Part shown: positions 42,080 through 51,121 of the stretch, piece after piece | Numbering within the stretch: position 1 is the first letter of the stretch | How the letters are laid out: each line of letters starts with the position of its first letter | Assembly (NCBI GenBank): GCA_965207585.1 | Contig: CBDBMT010000003.1 | Span: forward strand, 1,860,001-1,924,000 | Length of the DNA stretch: 64,000 nt | Reading direction: 5' to 3' | From: Bin87 sp965207585 | Lineage (GTDB): Bacteria; Chloroflexota; Dehalococcoidia; Lucifugimonadales; UBA3495 | Position numbers and translations under genes: made by a program | The notes under the pieces: generated by a model | Told to the model about the DNA's origin: nothing | Database searches by the model: none | Seen by the model: the letters and a program-made list of their open reading frames with translations, nothing else

Positions 42080-42454
42080 TTAGTTGGGGCGGACGAACAC
42101 CGGATCGCCGTCGGGGTCTGGATGGCGGTGGCTGGCCAAGGCGGTGATGATGCGGTCCTCGCTGGCCCGGATCTCCCGCAGCAGCCGCTCTTCCATGGCC
42201 CGCATTTCCTGGCGCAACTGGGCGTTGTTTTCCTGCATTTCCTGACGGAGCGTCTGCATTTCCTGACGCAGCTGGGCGTTGCTTTCCTGCATTTCCTGGC
42301 GCAGCGTCTGCGCTTCGCTGCGCAACTCTTCCCGCGTTGGATGCTGGCCGCTCCGCCGCACCTGGGCAACGTGGCCGCTGACGATAGCGATCAGAATGAT
42401 CACCCCGATGCCAATCAGGGTAATCATTTCGTTGCTCAGCGTGATCCCGTTCAT
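42080..42454 (-). CDS. Membrane-anchored coiled-coil protein (paralogue 2)
   Basis: A 124-residue protein: N-terminal membrane helix (ITLIGIGVIILIAIVSGHVAQ), an 11-residue-type repeat LRQEMQENNAQLRQEMQ forming a coiled coil, then IRASEDRIITALASHRHPDP and DGDPVF. The tail mirrors that of the protein at 35425-35757. It lies between the aldolase and the dipeptide transporter genes. Function is unknown. Confidence 0.6.
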   Translation of the reverse strand: MNGITLSNEMITLIGIGVIILIAIVSGHVAQVRRSGQHPTREELRSEAQTLRQEMQESNAQLRQEMQTLRQEMQENNAQLRQEMRAMEERLLREIRASEDRIITALASHRHPDPDGDPVFVRPN

Positions 42455-42488
42455 TGTGTCACCATGGACCCGGTTCTACAGCCGTGAG

Positions 42489-43493
42489 TTAGTAGAGGTG
42501 GCAGGACACCACGTGGCCGGGCGCCAGTTCCGTGACTTGTGGGATGTCCCGGGAGCACTGTTCCATCACGAAGGGACACCGGGGATGGAACCGACAGCCC
42601 TCGGGCGGGTTGAGCGGAGACGGCACCTCGCCGGTGAGGATCATCTCCTCCTGCTCAATGTCCGGATGCGAGGGCAGCGCGGCGTTCATCAGCGCCTTGG
42701 TGTAGGGATGCGAGGCGTTGTCGAACAATTCCTTGGTGGGACCGTACTCAACGATCTGGCCCAGGTACATCACAGCGACCCAGTCGCACATGTATCGCAC
42801 GGTGGCCAGGTGGTGGGCAATGAGCAGGTAGCTGACGTTGTACTCGTTCTGCAGGTCCATCAACAGGTTCATGATCTGGGCGCGAATTGAGACGTCCAGC
42901 GCGGAGACCGGCTCGTCCAACACGATCACGCGCGGCTCTACGGACAGCGCCCGGGCAATCGCCAAACGCTGCCGTTGCCCGCCACTGAACTCATGGGGAT
43001 ACAGGTTGGCGTGGTAGTTGCTCAGACCGACGTCGTTCAGGAGCTTGGCGACCCGGTTCTGCATTTCCCGGCGGCTCAGGTCGAGGTTGATGACCATGGG
43101 CTCGGCAATCAGGTCGCGAACGCGCATCCGGGGATTGAGCGAACTCCACGGGTCCTGGAACACCGCCTGGACCGAGCTGCGATAGGCGCGGCGCTGCTCG
43201 GCGTTGGCCTGGCTGATTTCCTGGCCCTGGTAACGAATGTTGCCTTCGGTGGGCTCTTCCAATTGCAGGAGCATCTTGGCGGTGGTGCTCTTGCCGCACC
43301 CCGACTCGCCCACGATACCCAGGGTTTCGCCGGCCCGGATCTGGAAGGAAACGCCATCGACGGCCTTGATCCAGCCGGTAACTTTGGACACCAGCAGGCC
43401 CTTGGTTACCGGGAAGTGCTTCTTGAGGCCCGAGGCCTCGAGCAGCACCTCGTTCGCGGTTTGGGTCATCGGATTTGCTTCCAGGGTAGTCAT
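42489..43493 (-). CDS. Dipeptide/oligopeptide ABC transporter ATP-binding protein (DppF/OppF-type)
   Basis: A 334-residue ATPase: Walker A GESGCGKSTTAK, signature SGGQRQRLAIARAL, Walker B VIVLDEPVSALD, and the C-terminal oligopeptide-type Cys cluster (GCRFHPRCPFVMEQC) for an iron-sulfur or metal site. Fifth structural component of the transporter; its start overlaps the stop of the DppD-type gene by 4 bases. Confidence 0.93.
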   Translation of the reverse strand: MTTLEANPMTQTANEVLLEASGLKKHFPVTKGLLVSKVTGWIKAVDGVSFQIRAGETLGIVGESGCGKSTTAKMLLQLEEPTEGNIRYQGQEISQANAEQRRAYRSSVQAVFQDPWSSLNPRMRVRDLIAEPMVINLDLSRREMQNRVAKLLNDVGLSNYHANLYPHEFSGGQRQRLAIARALSVEPRVIVLDEPVSALDVSIRAQIMNLLMDLQNEYNVSYLLIAHHLATVRYMCDWVAVMYLGQIVEYGPTKELFDNASHPYTKALMNAALPSHPDIEQEEMILTGEVPSPLNPPEGCRFHPRCPFVMEQCSRDIPQVTELAPGHVVSCHLY

Positions 43494-44482
43494 TCCAGCC
43501 TCCAGCAGGCGGCGTAGTGGCTATCGGTCACGTCAAATTGCGACGGGTAAGTTTCCAGACATTTGTCCATGACGTACTGGCACCGGGGCGCGAAGGGGCA
43601 GCCCGGCGGCAAGTCGTGAAGCGTCGGCGGCTGCCCCTCGATGGAGTACAGGCGATCAACGTCTTCCTCCAGTTTGGGGACGGAGGACAGGAGAGCCTCG
43701 GTGTAGGGATGCGACGGGTGGTTGAAAATGTCCCGCACGTCGCCCATCTCGACGATCCTGCCGGCGTACATCACGGCCACCCGGTCGCACATCTTGGCCA
43801 CGATGCCGAAGTCGTGGGTGATGAAAATGAGGCCGATGTTGGAGGCTTCCTGCAATTCCTTGAGGAGCTTGAGGTACTGCGCCTGAATGGTGACGTCCAG
43901 CGAGGTGGTCGGCTCGTCGGCGATCAGCACGATTGGTTCGCAGGAAATGCCAATGGCCCCGACCACGCGCTGCCGCATCCCTCCGCTCATCTGGTGAGGA
44001 TAGTCCCGCACCCGGGTCTCCGCGGCGGGGATGTTCACCTTGCGGAGCACGTCCAGGACCTGCTGCACCACGGTGCGCTTGGGGATGTCCTGGTGGATCT
44101 TGATGGCCTCGCCCACCTGGTTTCCGATGGAAAACACCGGGTTCAGGGAGGTCATGGGGTCCTGGATGATCAGCGCGATCTGGCTGCCCCGGATCTCGCT
44201 CATCTCTTTGTCGGAGAGCTGCACCAGGTCCTGCCCTTCCAGGAGGATCTGACCGTCCACGATGCGACCCGGGGGTTCCGGGATGAGCCGCATCAACGAC
44301 AACATGGTCACCGACTTGCCGGAACCGGATTCGCCGACGATGCCCAGCGTCTCGCCGCGCCGCAGGTCGAAGCTGACGCCATCGACTGCCCTCACCGTAC
44401 CCCAGCGGGTCTCGAAATAGGTTTTCAGTCCGTCAACTTGCAGCACCACGGGGGAGGTGTTTGCGGTTGTGCTAGTAGTCAT
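43490..44482 (-). CDS. Dipeptide/oligopeptide ABC transporter ATP-binding protein (DppD/OppD-type)
   Basis: A 330-residue ATPase: Walker A GESGSGKSVTM, signature QMSGGMRQRVVGAIG, Walker B VLIADEPTTSLDVTIQ, and the C-terminal Cys cluster GCPFAPRCQYVMDKC. It forms the heterodimeric motor with the following DppF-type subunit. Its start is 45 bases after the permease stop. Confidence 0.93.
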   Translation of the reverse strand: MTTSTTANTSPVVLQVDGLKTYFETRWGTVRAVDGVSFDLRRGETLGIVGESGSGKSVTMLSLMRLIPEPPGRIVDGQILLEGQDLVQLSDKEMSEIRGSQIALIIQDPMTSLNPVFSIGNQVGEAIKIHQDIPKRTVVQQVLDVLRKVNIPAAETRVRDYPHQMSGGMRQRVVGAIGISCEPIVLIADEPTTSLDVTIQAQYLKLLKELQEASNIGLIFITHDFGIVAKMCDRVAVMYAGRIVEMGDVRDIFNHPSHPYTEALLSSVPKLEEDVDRLYSIEGQPPTLHDLPPGCPFAPRCQYVMDKCLETYPSQFDVTDSHYAACWRLE

Positions 44483-44527
44483 GATTCAGCCTGCTTTTAG
44501 TTGGGCGATGGTCGTGAGCGGCCAGGG

Positions 44528-45427
44528 TCAGCTCAACTGGCGGAGCCTGGGGTCGAGCCGGTCGCGGAGCCAGTCGCCGAACAGGTTCATTGACAGCACG
44601 ACGAGCATGATGGCCAGGCCGGGCATGGTGGAAATCCACCAGGCCACCGCCAAGCGGTCGCGGCCGTCCGAAACCATCGAACCCCAGGCCGGCGTGGGTG
44701 GCGGAACTCCGGCGCCGAGGAAGCTCAGGGTGGACTCCAGCAGGATGACGATGCCGACTTCCAGGGTAGCCAACACGATGAGGGTGTTGATGACGCCAGG
44801 GAAAATGTGGATGAAGAGGATGCGGGGAGTCGACGCTCCCGCCACTTTGGCCAGGGCGACGAAGTCCATGGTTTTCAGTTGGAGCACCTCGCCGCGCACG
44901 TTGCGAGCAAAGCGCGGCCACACGGCGATGGCCAAGATCGCGACAATGATGAGGAAGGACTGCCCCAGGGCCAGCACCAGCACCAGGGCCAGCAATATGG
45001 TTGGTATCGCCAGCTTGATGTCCACGATTCGCATCAGGAACTCATCGAGCCAGCCTCCGTACCATCCGGCGATGAGGCCACTGGCCACGCCGATGACCAT
45101 GCCGACGCCCAGGGTGACACCCGCTACCGCAAGGGAGATGCGGGCGCCGAAGATGACCCGGCTCAGCATGTCGCGGCCCAGGTGATCGGTGCCCAGCAGG
45201 AACTCGGAGCTTCCTCCCTCTTCCCATGCCGGAGGCAGGTTGCGGTCTCTCAGACCGCCCCGTTCAGGGTCGTGGGGTGCGATGAGCGGGGCAAAAACGC
45301 CGGTGATCACGAACAACACCAGGAAGAACATGGGGATCAAGGGCCACCGGCGCAGTTGCCAGATTTTCCTGGCAATGCGGGCGGGCGCCGGCGCCGGCTG
45401 TACGACCAGAGTTGCGTCTGCTGCCAC
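44528..45427 (-). CDS. Dipeptide/oligopeptide ABC transporter permease (DppC-type)
   Basis: A 299-residue inner-membrane permease with an N-terminal membrane helix after a 30-residue cytoplasmic tail, the DppC block LGTDHLGRDMLSRVIFGARISL, and the EAA loop AKVAGASTPRILFIHIFPGV. The C-terminus GDWLRDRLDPRLR is typical. The start is GTG 45427 with GAGGAGGA upstream, 11 bases from the previous stop. Confidence 0.93.
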   Translation of the reverse strand: MAADATLVVQPAPAPARIARKIWQLRRWPLIPMFFLVLFVITGVFAPLIAPHDPERGGLRDRNLPPAWEEGGSSEFLLGTDHLGRDMLSRVIFGARISLAVAGVTLGVGMVIGVASGLIAGWYGGWLDEFLMRIVDIKLAIPTILLALVLVLALGQSFLIIVAILAIAVWPRFARNVRGEVLQLKTMDFVALAKVAGASTPRILFIHIFPGVINTLIVLATLEVGIVILLESTLSFLGAGVPPPTPAWGSMVSDGRDRLAVAWWISTMPGLAIMLVVLSMNLFGDWLRDRLDPRLRQLS

Positions 45428-45438
45428 GATGTCCTCCT

Positions 45439-46374
45439 CTAGGCGTACCGGATCCGGGGATCAATGTATGCGTACATGATGTCAACCAGCAGGGCCGCGG
45501 TCACGTACATCAACGTGAACACGATCACCACGGCCTGAAGCAGCGGATAGTCGTTGCCGGCCAGGGCCTGGATCGCCAGCTGTCCCAATCCCGGCCACGC
45601 GAACACGGTTTCGACGACCAGCGAACCGGTAACCAGGCTGCCCAGGGTTATGCCAGCGAAAGTCAGCACGGGAATGAGCGCGTTGCGCAACGAGTGCTTC
45701 CAGATCACGATGTTGTTGGAGACGCCCTTGGCTCGCGCCAACTTCACGTATTCCGAGTCCAGCACGTTGAGCATGGCCGACCGCAGCAGGCGCAAGTTAG
45801 CCGCGGCATAGAACCATCCCAGCGTCACCGCCGGCAAGATGATGCTGGAGATCTCCTGGCGACCATAGGGCGGCACCAGGCTGTCCCCAAACCAGTCATT
45901 CCAGCGCACCGAAAACAGGAACACCAGCATCAGTCCTAACCAGAACACCGGGGCAGATTGTCCCACCAGGGCAACCACTTTCCCGCTCATGTCCAGGAGA
46001 CTTCCTCGTTTCACCGCCGACAGGATGCCCAGGGGCACGCCGACGACTACGGAGAACGCGAACGCGGCCAGCCCCAGCTGCAAAGTCGCTGGGATGCGCT
46101 CGATGATGACCTCCATCGACGGCCGGCCCTCCTTGATCGATTGGCCGAAGTCGCCGCGCAGGGCGCTGCCCAGGAAAATTCCGTACTGCTGATAGTACGG
46201 CTTGTCCAACCCGAGAGTTGCCGTGAGCCGGTCCCAGTCCTCCTGGGTGGAATAGTCGTCCAGGTACACGTGCCTGGGATCGCCGGCCGCCCGGCTCATC
46301 ACGAAGATGATCAACGAGACCGCCAGCAGGGTCACCAGGGCCAGCAAGATGCGCCGCACCAGGTATCGCTGCAT
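45439..46374 (-). CDS. Dipeptide/oligopeptide ABC transporter permease (DppB-type)
   Basis: A 311-residue permease: N-terminal helix RRILLALVTLLAVSLIIFVM, the EAA loop RAKGVSNNIVIWKHSLRNALIP, and the C-terminal VDIMYAYIDPRIRY. GAGGTAG lies upstream of the ATG. It heads the permease/ATPase part of the operon, after the binding proteins and a small membrane protein. Confidence 0.93.
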   Translation of the reverse strand: MQRYLVRRILLALVTLLAVSLIIFVMSRAAGDPRHVYLDDYSTQEDWDRLTATLGLDKPYYQQYGIFLGSALRGDFGQSIKEGRPSMEVIIERIPATLQLGLAAFAFSVVVGVPLGILSAVKRGSLLDMSGKVVALVGQSAPVFWLGLMLVFLFSVRWNDWFGDSLVPPYGRQEISSIILPAVTLGWFYAAANLRLLRSAMLNVLDSEYVKLARAKGVSNNIVIWKHSLRNALIPVLTFAGITLGSLVTGSLVVETVFAWPGLGQLAIQALAGNDYPLLQAVVIVFTLMYVTAALLVDIMYAYIDPRIRYA

Positions 46375-46483
46375 GTTTCACTACCTCACAAACTGTTTCC
46401 CGGCGCGTCGCGGGTGGTCGGTGGTTTTTGCCGGTCTTTAGTTGACGCCTGCTGGTCGCAAGGGGCATCGCCGATGGGTTTGA

Positions 46484-47041
46484 TCACGACCTGCCGGTGG
46501 CGTGGGCAGAACCATCATTGCCGGAGCCGGCGCCGTTAGAAGGTCCCAGCGTCCCGCCACCGCGCGGCTGACGGGCGGCGCGAGCGAACCTTCCGAACAT
46601 GCCTTCATAGCCGACGTTGAAGAGCACTGTAATGACGTTGGGCACCAGCGCCGCTCCCAGGGCGATGTAGGTTCGCGGCTTGAAAAGGTAGGGGCACACG
46701 CCCACGCATCTGGCGTCCTCAATGGCGGTTATGTAGCCGCCGATTTGGAAACCGACCCAAGCTCCGCCAAAGCTTGCGGCGGACAGAGCGAACCCCGCGC
46801 CCAGCAAAATGGGCCAGGCCGGGATGGAATCAACCCTTAGGCAGGTCAATCCCGCCCCGATGCCGGCGCCTACGCCGGCGCCCACCATGAGCATGATAAG
46901 GATCTTGGGCAGGGCCGCCACGCCGAAGAACACCGCCAACGCAGAGGCTATAGCCATCCCGATGGCCGCCAAGACCCCAGCCAGGGGAAATCCCAAGAGG
47001 GTTCTCCAGGCTACTGATATCCAAGGCTTCTGCGGCCCCAT
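46484..47041 (-). CDS. Glycine-rich membrane protein of unknown function in the transporter operon
   Basis: A 185-residue protein with at least three membrane segments (LLGFPLAGVLAAIGMAIASA, PKILIMLMVGAGVGAGIGAG, WPILLGAGFALSAASFGGAW) and a short Cys pair (ARCVGVCPYLFKP). The C-terminus is Gly/Ser/Arg-rich and probably cytoplasmic. Not a recognised family. It lies between the binding protein and permease genes, which may reflect a link to the transporter or an accidental neighbour. Confidence 0.55.
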   Translation of the reverse strand: MGPQKPWISVAWRTLLGFPLAGVLAAIGMAIASALAVFFGVAALPKILIMLMVGAGVGAGIGAGLTCLRVDSIPAWPILLGAGFALSAASFGGAWVGFQIGGYITAIEDARCVGVCPYLFKPRTYIALGAALVPNVITVLFNVGYEGMFGRFARAARQPRGGGTLGPSNGAGSGNDGSAHATGRS

Positions 47042-47076
47042 GCTGACGTTACCTGCCCAAGTGCCAACCCGTCGGA

Positions 47077-48960
47077 TTATCCTCGGGGCTGTATGTATTC
47101 GTAGCCGTTGATGTTGCGGAGGTCACGATAGCGTACGCCCTCGATCCAGGGTTGGATGTTCGGGCCCACCGGCCACAGGCTGTCGAAATTATACAGCCCC
47201 ACGCCGGTGATGGCATTCTCGAACATGAACGTCGCGATCTCGACGGCAAGCTCGCGCCGCGCCACCGAATCCACCTCGGCCATGTGCTGGGAAACCTTCT
47301 CGTCCAGCCACGGGTGCTCGACGCCGCGATTCCAGACGGCCTGGTGGTGCAACTTAGACAGCATTCCCGAGAAGCCCTGGCCGGGCTCCAGGCGGATGCC
47401 GCCGGCGTGACAGGTGGAACCCTGGTAAGTGCGGCCGATCAGGCTGGGCCGCAGGGTGGTGTAAGGCAGGTTCTGGAACTTGACGTCCACTCCGATGTCG
47501 CCCCACATGGAGGCGATGGCCTCACAGGCCTCCACTTCCACCGGCGCGCCGCGCAGCGACGGGGTCAGCGTGATGCTGAAGCCATCAGGGTAACCGGCCT
47601 CAGCGATCAGCTGCTTGGCCCGCTCCGGGTTATACTCCCACCGCAATTCCTGCGGCAGCCAGCTTTCTTCGTACTGGCCGAAGTCCCAGAGGACGGCAGG
47701 GGACCCGTAGCCGTGCAGCAGCGTATCAACGATGCCCTGCCGGTCAATGGCGATGGACAGCGCGGTGCGAACCTTGGCCGCGTTCTTCCACTCGTCGGAA
47801 TTGATGTCAGGGTCAGCCGATACCCAGGGCAGGTCCGGATCGTAGCCGGGCTGCTGGTCTTCCGTGCCGATACCCACGTAGTACTGGCCGTAGAAGGTCA
47901 GCGCCGCTTCGCCGCCGCCGGGAACACGCATGATCTCAGCGCCGTCGACGCTCTCAACCTGGGAGAGGGAGTCGAAGGCCAGCAGGGTGGTATCGAGGTT
48001 TCCGGTCTTGAAACCGGCCACACGGGATGATTCTTCGGGAATTTCCTGGAAGATCAACTCGGCGAAGTGGGGGGTCTTCCGCCAGTGGTTTTCCACGGCT
48101 TCCATGCGCCAGAATTCGCCGGTGCGGTAGTCCACCAGGTCCCAGGAGCCGGTGGCGGCAATCTGGTCGTTGGCTTCTTCCACACCAAGTTCTTCGGTCT
48201 GTTTCTTGCTGACGATCCAGGTTCCGCCGCCGCCGGCGCTGGTCAGGATTTCGTTGACTGGGACCTCAGACCACGGCGCGCCGGTATTAACCTCGACGGT
48301 GTAATCGTCGACGGCTGTGGCGTGGCCCTCCGGGTTCTCCCAGATGCCGCGCATGTTGGACGCCCGGGGATGCTTCGAGCCCTCGGCTCCGAATTGCCGC
48401 ATGGCCCAGATGACGTCTTCAGCGGTCATTTCGCCGTAGCCCTTGTGGAACTGGACGCCCTCGTTGAGGTTGAAAGTCCAAGTTGACCCGTCGGGGGACA
48501 CGGACCATTCCCTGGCCAGCATACCGACCGGCTTCAGTTCGCTGGACACGGTCAGCAGCGACTCGCCGATGGGAGCGGTTTGGAGGACAAAAATCTGGGG
48601 GTTTCCGGTCAGGGCGGGGTGGCCCATGAAGGGTCCGAGTTCCTTCTGACCGACGATCAGCCGGCCAACAGGCTTGTCGTCAACCATCACCTCGGCGGTT
48701 TCTGGCGTGGCCGTCGGAGCGGTGACCGCGGCGGCTACGGGAACTTCCGTGGCTGCCGGCGCGGATGATCGGGATTCTGGCGCCGGGGCTTGCGTCGCCG
48801 CCGGCGCGGCCGGGGCCGCGCTCTGGCTGGCGGAGGTCTGGCCAGTGGCCGGCGCGGGGGTCTCCGCCGCACCGCCGCAGGCAACCACCAGGGCCAGCAT
48901 CAGGGACAGCGCGCCGAGACCGGCAGCGGCGGTCAGAGACTTTCCTGGAAATCGCAGCAT
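47077..48960 (-). CDS. ABC transporter substrate-binding lipoprotein (family 5), first copy
   Basis: A 627-residue extracellular binding protein. The signal peptide ends in a lipobox (LALVVAC), followed by an Ala/Pro/Thr-rich linker. SBP family 5 features are present: WSVSPDGSTWTFNLNEGVQFH, ALSIAIDRQGIVDTLLHGYG and EYNPERAKQLIAEAGYPDGF. The ATG at 48960 has GAGG upstream. It is a paralogue of the gene upstream at 49009-50865. Likely ligands are peptides or other small polar molecules. Confidence 0.92.
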   Translation of the reverse strand: MLRFPGKSLTAAAGLGALSLMLALVVACGGAAETPAPATGQTSASQSAAPAAPAATQAPAPESRSSAPAATEVPVAAAVTAPTATPETAEVMVDDKPVGRLIVGQKELGPFMGHPALTGNPQIFVLQTAPIGESLLTVSSELKPVGMLAREWSVSPDGSTWTFNLNEGVQFHKGYGEMTAEDVIWAMRQFGAEGSKHPRASNMRGIWENPEGHATAVDDYTVEVNTGAPWSEVPVNEILTSAGGGGTWIVSKKQTEELGVEEANDQIAATGSWDLVDYRTGEFWRMEAVENHWRKTPHFAELIFQEIPEESSRVAGFKTGNLDTTLLAFDSLSQVESVDGAEIMRVPGGGEAALTFYGQYYVGIGTEDQQPGYDPDLPWVSADPDINSDEWKNAAKVRTALSIAIDRQGIVDTLLHGYGSPAVLWDFGQYEESWLPQELRWEYNPERAKQLIAEAGYPDGFSITLTPSLRGAPVEVEACEAIASMWGDIGVDVKFQNLPYTTLRPSLIGRTYQGSTCHAGGIRLEPGQGFSGMLSKLHHQAVWNRGVEHPWLDEKVSQHMAEVDSVARRELAVEIATFMFENAITGVGLYNFDSLWPVGPNIQPWIEGVRYRDLRNINGYEYIQPRG

Positions 48961-49008
48961 ATTTACCTCATCGTCTTGTGATCGGTGTCGATTTTGCGGG
49001 TAGCTTTA

Positions 49009-50865
49009 CTACCGGTGCTTGATGTACTCGTAGCCGTTGATCTGGCGGACGTCGCTACGGCGGACATGCTCGCCCCACGGCTGGATGCGTGGCCCCACCG
49101 GCCAGATGGCGTCAATGTTGTAGTAGGTGAGGTCGGTTAGGGCGTGGTCGAACAGGAACTGCCCGAGCTCGCGCTCCATCTGCTCGCGCGCGGCGGGATC
49201 CACTTCACCCATGGCCTGGCGCATCAGGTCATCGGACCACTGGTGCTCCAGCCCGCGGTTGAAGGGGTTTTCGGTCAGGTAGCTGCCGAAGCCGCTTGCC
49301 GGCGTGGGCAGGGGGCCACCGGCGTGGCAGGTCGCGCCCTGATAGGTCCGGCCCACCAGCGTGGGGCGCAGGGTGCCGTAGGGAATGCGCTGGAAGTCCA
49401 CGTCCAGGCCGATGTCATTCCACATCTGCGCGATGGCTTCGCAGCTTTCCACCTCTTGCGGCGCGCCGCGCAGGGCCGGCGTGAGGGTGATGTTGAACCC
49501 GTCAGGGTATCCGGCCTCTTCCAGCAACTGCATGGCGCGTTCGGGGTTGTATTCCCAGTCCCGGCCGTCCAGATAGTGCTCGAAGCCGCTGTACGAGTGG
49601 ATGGGCGTGGCGGTGCTGCCGTTGCCGGACAGGATTTCGTCAACCAGGGCCTGGCGGTCAATGGCGGTCATCAGAGCCAGGCGCACCTTGCGGGCCCGGT
49701 CCCACTCCGGCGAGGTTATATCGTCGGTAGGAGACACCCACGGGTTTTCGGGGTCGTAGCCAGGGCGAGTTTCGACGCCCTCGACCGGGTACCAGTTTCC
49801 GTAGATCCGCAGGCTCTGCACGATGGCGTTGGGAACCTTCATCAGTTCGGCGCCTTCCACATCGAGGACGCTGGGGATGGAGTCGTATCCCATGAGGAAG
49901 GTGTCCAGGGCGCCGGTCTTGAACCCGGCGACGCGGGAGGACTCTTCGGGGATTTCCCACATGACGAACTGGTCGAAAGCGGGAGTGTGCCGCCAGTGAT
50001 CGCGAACCGCCTGCATCTTCCAGAACTCGCCGGTGCGGTGGTCGACGATTTCCCAGGGACCGGTGGCGGCCATATTCGCGCTGGCCTCTTCAACGCCCAG
50101 CTCCTCGGTCTGCTTCTTGCTGGCGATGAAGGTGGAAGCGCCGCCGGGGGTCATGTGCCAGCGCTGGGCGATCACGTGGACCAGGGGTTCACCGGTGTGC
50201 ACTTGCAGGGTGTGGCTGTCGATGATCATCGAGCCGTCCCGGTCCGCCCAGAAGGTCTCCAGCTGGCCGGCGCGGGGATGCTTGCTCAAACCCCACTGCT
50301 GCATGGACCAGACGACGTCTTCCGCCGTCATCTCGCCGTAGCCCTTGTGGAACTGCACGCCCTTGTTCAGATGGAAGGTCCAGACGAGGAAGTCGTCGGA
50401 GATCTCCCACGATTCGGCAAGCAGGCCCTTGACGTCGCGGTTCACGTCCTCCTGCAGCAGCCCTTCGCCGATGGGCGCGGTGCCGTGGACGAAGATCTGC
50501 GGGTTGCCCAGGGTGCTGGGGTGCAGGAAGAAGGGCCCCATTTCCTTCAGACCGGTGCTCAGGATGCCCTTGGGTTCGGCCATCATCATGGAGTCGCCCG
50601 AACCGGCGGCCTGCGGCACGGCGGTGGGAGCGGCCTGGCCTGCCTGGGCGGGCGCGGCCTGTGTCGGCGCGGCCGGCGCAGCGGCCTGCTGACCGCCGGA
50701 GGCGGGTTGCTGCTGCGCCGGCTGTTGCGCTGCGGCGGCAGCAGTGGGAGCCGCGGCCGGAGCTGCCGTCTCTTCGGCAGTGCCGCACGCGACAATGGGG
50801 GTCAGGACTAAACCCCCAATTACAAGGACAAGCAAACTCTTGCGGCTGATTCCGAACCAACTCAT
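49009..50865 (-). CDS. ABC transporter substrate-binding lipoprotein (family 5), second copy
   Basis: A 618-residue paralogue of the neighbouring binding protein, with lipobox LTPIVAC, an Ala/Gln-rich linker (AAAAAQQPAQQQPASGGQQA), and WEISDDFLVWTFHLNKGVQF, ALMTAIDRQALVDEILSGNG. ATG 50865 has the strong site GGAGGTAGTTTG; the frame opens earlier at 50922. It is first in the transporter operon and has its own strong promoter upstream. Two binding proteins for one permease pair suggest different ligands. Confidence 0.92.
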   Translation of the reverse strand: MSWFGISRKSLLVLVIGGLVLTPIVACGTAEETAAPAAAPTAAAAAQQPAQQQPASGGQQAAAPAAPTQAAPAQAGQAAPTAVPQAAGSGDSMMMAEPKGILSTGLKEMGPFFLHPSTLGNPQIFVHGTAPIGEGLLQEDVNRDVKGLLAESWEISDDFLVWTFHLNKGVQFHKGYGEMTAEDVVWSMQQWGLSKHPRAGQLETFWADRDGSMIIDSHTLQVHTGEPLVHVIAQRWHMTPGGASTFIASKKQTEELGVEEASANMAATGPWEIVDHRTGEFWKMQAVRDHWRHTPAFDQFVMWEIPEESSRVAGFKTGALDTFLMGYDSIPSVLDVEGAELMKVPNAIVQSLRIYGNWYPVEGVETRPGYDPENPWVSPTDDITSPEWDRARKVRLALMTAIDRQALVDEILSGNGSTATPIHSYSGFEHYLDGRDWEYNPERAMQLLEEAGYPDGFNITLTPALRGAPQEVESCEAIAQMWNDIGLDVDFQRIPYGTLRPTLVGRTYQGATCHAGGPLPTPASGFGSYLTENPFNRGLEHQWSDDLMRQAMGEVDPAAREQMERELGQFLFDHALTDLTYYNIDAIWPVGPRIQPWGEHVRRSDVRQINGYEYIKHR

Positions 50866-51003
50866 CAAACTACCTCCGGTTGGAGTTTCCATTGTGAAAG
50901 AACCGTAGGCAACGGGCTCCATGAGCCCGTTGCTATAAGGCTTGGTTGTGGTGAATATCGGTTTGTTCCGGGTCTCAAAAACCGGGTATATGAAAGCCGT
51001 CGC

Positions 51004-51032
51004 ATTTTATCGAACGCAATTTGCAATGTCAA
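51004..51032 (-). promoter_or_regulatory. Strong sigma-70 promoter for the transporter operon
   Basis: On the minus strand TTGACA (51032-51027), a 17-base spacer and TAAAAT (51009-51004). The surrounding 51000-51110 stretch is clearly more AT-rich than the rest of the window. The leader to ATG 50865 is about 130 bases. Confidence 0.75.
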
Positions 51033-51121
51033 TATGTCATATACTAATTATCAATACCGCCTTTTATCTTGAAACGCGATGCAATTGTCGCATCCAAAAG
51101 TTGCAATACGGGCAATCGCCG

